Shown: positions 59,946-64,000 of the stretch, piece by piece
Position numbering within the stretch: the stretch's first letter is position 1
Layout: every line of letters starts with the position of its first letter
Source of the DNA: Ampelomyces quisqualis
Taxonomy: Eukaryota; Ascomycota; Dothideomycetes; Pleosporales; Phaeosphaeriaceae
Length of the DNA: 64,000 nucleotides
Assembly: GCA_018398575.1 (NCBI GenBank)
Contig: JAGTXZ010000011.1
Span: 2,170,001-2,234,000 of the forward strand
Direction of reading: 5' to 3'
Program-made: the position numbers and the translations under genes
The notes under the pieces: model-generated
The model's input: the letters and a program-made list of their open reading frames with translations, nothing else
Told to the model about the DNA's origin: nothing
Databases searched by the model: none

Positions 59946-61581
59946 ATGCTGGTAATGCGCTCGCTCGCGCTGCTCCCCGCGCTGTTCGCGACCATTGCCC
60001 ACGCCGTGCACCCGGTCGAGGTGCGCGGCCAGGACTTTGTCGATACGGTCACGAACAAGCGTTTGATGATCATCGGTGTCGACTACCAGCCCGGAGGCCA
60101 AGCCTCGTACAAGCCCAACGAAGGCAAGGATGTGCTTTCAGACGCCGATGTCTGTCTGCGCGACGCTGTGCTGATGCAGAAGCTCGGGGTAAGTTACTAC
60201 GCACCAACACCAACATGAAGTCACCATGGCTTACACCTACTGCGGGGGCTCTCACTAATGCGGCCCAGGTCAACACCATCCGCGTCTACAACATTGACCC
60301 CAAGCTCGACCACTCCGCATGCGCCTCCATCTTCAATGCTGCCGGTATCTACATGATCCTGGATGTCAACTCCCCACTACAGGGCGAGAGCATCAACCGC
60401 GCAGAGCCATGGACGAGCTACAACACCGACTACCTTACGCGTGTCTTCGGCATCGTGGAGAACTTCAAAAATCTGCCCAACACGCTTGGCTTCTTTGCCG
60501 CGAACGAGGTCATGAATGACTTGAACACTGCAGAGTTCAATCCGCAGTACATTCGCGTGAGTCATCCTGGTTGCCAAAGCACCGGTTGTGCCGTCGACCC
60601 TGGGTGCATGCTAATTATCTTGCAGGCTGTGCAGCGAGACCTCAAGAACTACATTAAAAAGCATGCTTCTCGAACGATTCCCGTTGGCTACTCAGCTGCC
60701 GATGTGCGTGAGATTTTACAAGACACCTGGCAATACATGCAATGCGACCACACCCAAGACGCTTCGTCATCCGACTTCTTTGGCCTGAACTCGTATAGCT
60801 GGTGCGGTGAAGCCGACTTGGACTCGTCAGGTTACCACGATCTGGCCGAAATGTTCAGCAAGTCGGCTATCCCTGTCTTTGTAAGTCGGCTTTTTCCTAC
60901 ATGGCGAAGTACCACTATGCTTGTTTCAATGCTGACAATCCGCAGTACAGCGAGTATGGTTGCAACGAAGTTCAGCCCCGCATTTTCACAGAGGTGCCTG
61001 CCCTCTATGGCGAGAGCATGACAGCGCTCAGTGGTGGTCTAGTCTACGAGTACAGCCAAGAGGAGCAAGACTACGGTCTCGTAGTGATCAATGCGAATGG
61101 CTCGATTTCCCTCCGTCAGGACTTTGACAATCTCCAGAAACAGTACAACAGCCTTGACAAGGCACTCCTCGAGTCAACGAATCCTTCCACGGGCAACAAG
61201 CCTCCGCAGTGTGCATCTGGCCTTATATCGGCGGAGCAGTTTAGCAAAAACTTCTCGATTCCGGCTGTTTGTCCCGGCTGCCAGTCCCTTATCGACAATG
61301 GGATCAAGAACCCCAAGACCGGTAAACTCGTAGACGTTTCTACTACTAAGCCGAAGCAGCAGGTCTTTGGCACCAATGGCGCGCTGGTGCAAGGTCTCGA
61401 GCTCAACAAGTTGTCCAACGACGGGGTTAACAGCCCTGGTGGCCAGTCAACCAACCCCAGCGGCTCAGGCACTGCCCCCAATCCAGCTTCGCCAACCGAG
61501 AGTAAGAAGGGCGCAGCTACCCGGCTCACCGGCAGTGTTCTGGCATGGCTCGCAGTAGGCTTCGCAACAATCCTTATTTGA
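59946..61581 (+). CDS. GEL1: GPI-anchored beta-1,3-glucanosyltransferase (GH72, GEL/GAS family)
   Basis: Exons 59946-60188, 60269-60556, 60626-60880 and 60946-61581 give 473 residues; introns are 65-80 bases. The signal peptide (MLVMRSLALLPALFATIAHA) leads into a GH72 barrel: IGVDYQPGG, NTIRVYNIDP, FFAANEV (acid/base Glu) and YSEYGCN (nucleophile Glu), with the expected Cys pairs. A Ser/Thr/Pro linker then ends in a hydrophobic tail (LTGSVLAWLAVGFATILI) after a small-residue stretch, a GPI signal. There is no C-terminal X8/CBM43 cysteine module, so it is of the short Gel1 type. These enzymes cut and rejoin beta-1,3-glucan chains at the cell surface, lengthening wall glucan. The symbol reflects family only; fungi hold several paralogues. 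Confidence 0.93.
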
Positions 61582-62219
61582 GTCGTCTATCCAAGTGCGA
61601 TAGAATCCGTGTTACCAACTAGCATTCACACCAACGTGCGCACATGGTCTTGGACGATTCGAAAGTGTAACGTGGTTACGCATTTAATGGTTTCGGTGCA
61701 TGGCTTCCAGGCCGGGAATTTCAACTACTCAGTTTCTTTGTATATGCTTTCAATGCGCAATATATACCCCATGATTGACACAGCATGTATATAGTAACAT
61801 GAATAAATGCACACAATGTTGATTATTTTGGTGTCTTTGCGTAATGTGAACACAAATGCATGCGCTTGAGAAGATAGAAAAAAGGTCAAGTACGCGGCTT
61901 GCATGAGTGTCATACTCGTGCTTCAAGCATAGTTGCTACTCATGTTGCCTCACACTTGGGTATTGCCAAGTGCACCACTTTACCCGTAGAACCCACGATG
62001 CGAAGACTTCAACCCAAGTTCTGTTCCAAATGCTATGCCACCTACACCAAAGGATAAGACATCAACTTTTACCGTTTTCTTCCCTTCTCTTTCCTTTCTT
62101 TCTTTTCTTCCTTTCCCTCTTTCCCTCTTTCCCTCTTTCCCTCTTTCCCTCTTTGCCTCTTTCCCTCTTTCCCTCTCTCTCTCCCCCACTTCTTTCTCTC
62201 TGCCAAATAAAGTTCACGC
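61582..62219. other. Intergenic between convergent genes
   Basis: This holds the 3' flanks of the glucanosyltransferase (+) and the cupredoxin (-), and a pyrimidine microsatellite at 62,112-62,175. The rest is AT-rich with no coding signal. Confidence 0.5.
62112..62175. repeat. TTTCCCTC microsatellite
   Basis: About eight tandem copies of the octamer TTTCCCTC, one with a G, running into a CT tail and preceded by irregular TTTCTTTCC. It lies about 45 bases downstream of the cupredoxin stop codon, so on that gene's mRNA it would be a purine-rich GAGGGAAA repeat in the 3' region. Confidence 0.9.
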
Positions 62220-63169
62220 TTACCGCATGTGCGCGGCGCTTGTGGGGGCGGGGGCTTCGGGAGGTGCTGAGGCGGGCGGCGCTGAGGCGGGAGGTGCTGA
62301 GGCGGGAGGTGCTGAGGCGGGATGTGCTTCAGCAGACGACGCTTCAGCAGGCGGCGCTTCGGCAGGGGGTGCTTCAGCAGGCGGCGCTTCAGCAGGCGGC
62401 GCTTCAGCAGGAGGAGCAGCCTCTTCATCCTCGGGAGGCGCCGGCGTAAATCTATTCCCCTCCATCAACACACATTCCCCTCAAGCACCAACACAACAAA
62501 ACTACTCACGCAGCAACATCCAACCCAATCTTCCCCGCCGTGCCGCCAATAACATCCGTCCCATCCACGCTCTCACCACTCTCCTGGCTCAATTTCGCAT
62601 AATCAGCCACTTGCTTCGCACTCGCGGGATTCACCACCATGACCTGGCCCAGCTGACAATGCGGGCCCGTCGCGCAGTACAGGAACATGGGCTCCGTGGA
62701 CGTCACGGGCATATTGAATGTTCCGACGTCGGTCTGGTTGTCGGAAAACGGAATGTGGCCGCTGTGGATCCCGCCGTCGAGGGGTCGGCACGCCGTGTCC
62801 GCTGCGGATTGGGTTACGGTGTGGTTGCCGTTTGAGAATTGGAATTGGACGATGTCGCCGACGGCGGCGGCGACGGAGTGGGGGACAAAGGTGTCTTGTG
62901 GGCCGCCAACGATGACGGGGATGATTTGGTTTTGGCGGCGGTGGAGGCGGGCTGGGGAGGGAGGGCTTAGTTAGTTTGATGGGTAGGGTGCGGTTTGATG
63001 TGGTGAGGTGAGGGTTGGTGCGTGGGGTGGTATGTTGGAAGTTTGGGGGGTGTTGGGGGAAGCATTGCATACTTCTGATAGTTGGGAGTCTGGTGGACTT
63101 GATCGCTGGTTGGGGGAGAGCAATGGCGACATTGGCGAGCAGAAGAGCGCTTGCGATGAAGGACTTCAT
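62220..63169 (-). CDS. Secreted cupredoxin-like protein with proline/alanine repeat tail
   Basis: Exons 63169-63073, 62951-62510 and 62451-62220 give 256 residues; introns are 121 and 58 bases. The signal peptide is MKSFIASALLLANVAIA. The cupredoxin core (about residues 40-150) has VGDIVQFQF, SNGNHTVTQS (first Cu His), CRPLDGG, and MFLYCATGPHCQLGQVMVV (Cys, His and a following Leu/Met side) in the order of type 1 copper sites. This is the extracellular Ser-rich/phytocyanin-like group of fungal proteins. The third exon encodes a low-complexity tail, about five APPAE units then APPAS units, ending PTSAAHMR, in place of the usual Ser-rich linker and GPI signal. The stop overlaps a GTAAGC that could be a further donor, so the true C-terminus may lie downstream. 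Copper binding and function are inferred. Confidence 0.82.
62256..62415 (-). repeat. 15-base coding tandem repeat (APPAE/APPAS)
   Basis: In-frame repeats of 15 bases inside the third exon of the cupredoxin gene. The units encode Ala-Pro-Pro-Ala-Glu in the first half and Ala-Pro-Pro-Ala-Ser in the second. Such repeats change copy number readily without shifting frame. Confidence 0.88.
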
Positions 63170-64000
63170 GTTGGCTGATCTGAAAATACGAATAAATGAT
63201 ATTGAAGTTGAACGTATAGAAAACGGCAAGCCGCTCAGCGGTATGTCTGCAATCGAATAGTAAAATGATTATGCAGTAAATACCGTTCTACGGTTGGGTC
63301 GAAGAAAATAACAACTAGACGTCAGCAACCCAAAGAAAAGGGAACGTTGAAGACGGACTTGACGCAAGAAAGAAATGTTACTCGTACTGATATCATACCT
63401 TGCAGCACATATATACCACTCTCTACAGCCCACGGCACATGCGCTTACCAATACCCAACTACCCTGCTATGATACCCTACATCACATCTTCGCAAAGCAA
63501 AGCTGAATCCTACCTCCTCATGCCCGCACCCCACCCAGCAGCCTCAGGTTCGCTGTCCCCGACGAATGAGGCAGCAAGCAGTGGACCACGCGACGCTCGC
63601 CAAGCACCGTTTGGCGATGCATGTGTTTGACAGTTGCGTAAGTCAGGTACCTCCCGGAGCAGTTTGAGGATATGTGGGGCGAACTACCGGCACACTGCAT
63701 CATCGGCCTGTTTGGAAACCTTGCGTGCCTTACCACAGGCTTGGTGTTGTGGGACATGATACGATGGGTTCCTTCAGTGCGCGAATGGCCGAATTGATTC
63801 GTGGGTTGGGTGGATGTGTGTGCGGTCACTGCGGTGGGGAAGTATCGACGTTGGAACACATGCTTGGGCCATGTGATGCTCATCAGTACGGTGCTGCTGA
63901 ATTGACGAGCTATCGCATCCGTTATGCTAGAAAGCTCGTGGGTATTGTTGGTCAAGCGTGTGCTTGCTGTACGCTTTCCATGAAGTCACCGTGTTGTATG
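63170..64000. other. Right-hand intergenic stretch
   Basis: This holds the promoter of the cupredoxin gene and unassigned sequence to the window end. Short frames on both strands have no likeness to known proteins. A gene could begin just beyond 64,000. Confidence 0.4.

Noticed and set aside
59927..61021. Long + strand open frame overlapping the glucanosyltransferase
   Set aside because: It switches between real coding exons and retained introns and lacks the signal peptide; the spliced GH72 model explains the region.
62035..62835. Long + strand open frame with Ala-Gly-Gly repeats
   Set aside because: It is the antisense reading of the APPAE/APPAS repeat exon and of an intron; the - strand has the signal peptide and cupredoxin core.

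Overview
This window comes from a filamentous ascomycete chromosome (Pezizomycotina). Dothideomycetes, perhaps Pleosporales, is my best guess and is inference only. The evidence is genes split by 40-121 base introns with GTRNGY donors and CTNAY-type branch sites, fungus-restricted families (CFEM, GH72/GEL, ANP1, a fungal PD-(D/E)XK family), and a transposon island degraded in the manner of repeat-induced point mutation (RIP).

Layout. Bases 1 to about 26,150 are a gene-free, AT-rich island of nested, mutated transposons. Element C (1-6672, + strand, 5' end outside the window) is a Ty3/gypsy element. Element A (- strand) is a chromodomain gypsy element split into 6673-11931 and 19033-19546. Element B (11937-19032, + strand) is a complete, younger relative of A, inserted in A's leader with 299-base LTRs and a 5-base target duplication. 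They are followed by a degenerate Helitron (about 19547-24250, - strand) and a degenerate hAT transposase (about 24380-25960, + strand). From about 26,160 the composition changes abruptly to ordinary genic DNA.

The genic half holds, in order: a small secreted CFEM protein (+); a Golgi apyrase of the GDA1/CD39 family, YND1 type (-); a secreted-looking M20D peptidase/amidohydrolase (+); an alpha-glucoside-type MFS sugar transporter (+); a UvrD-like helicase with a C-terminal PD-(D/E)XK nuclease-like domain (+); a fungal PD-(D/E)XK-family protein (-); a broken aminoglycoside-phosphotransferase-like pseudogene (+); the Golgi ARF-GEF GEA1/2 (-); the mannan polymerase II subunit ANP1 (-); the exosome core subunit MTR3 (+); a GPI-anchored beta-1,3-glucanosyltransferase (+); and a secreted cupredoxin with a proline/alanine repeat tail (-). 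Splice junctions were read by eye and tested for frame closure; for the twelve main models the coding lengths close.

How they relate. There is no obvious gene cluster. YND1, GEA1/2 and ANP1 all serve the Golgi and glycosylation, and the glucanosyltransferase, CFEM protein and cupredoxin act at the cell surface, but spacing and orientation do not suggest co-regulation.

Most interesting. (1) A degenerate reading frame lies antisense between pol and the 3' LTR in both gypsy families (B and C), each with a similar cysteine cluster. (2) RIP here seems to need a pyrimidine before the mutated C (YCA, and also YCG), so TCA/CCA/TGA/TGG are nearly absent from the older elements while GCA and ACA remain. 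(3) A helicase-nuclease fusion carries a possible mitochondrial presequence.
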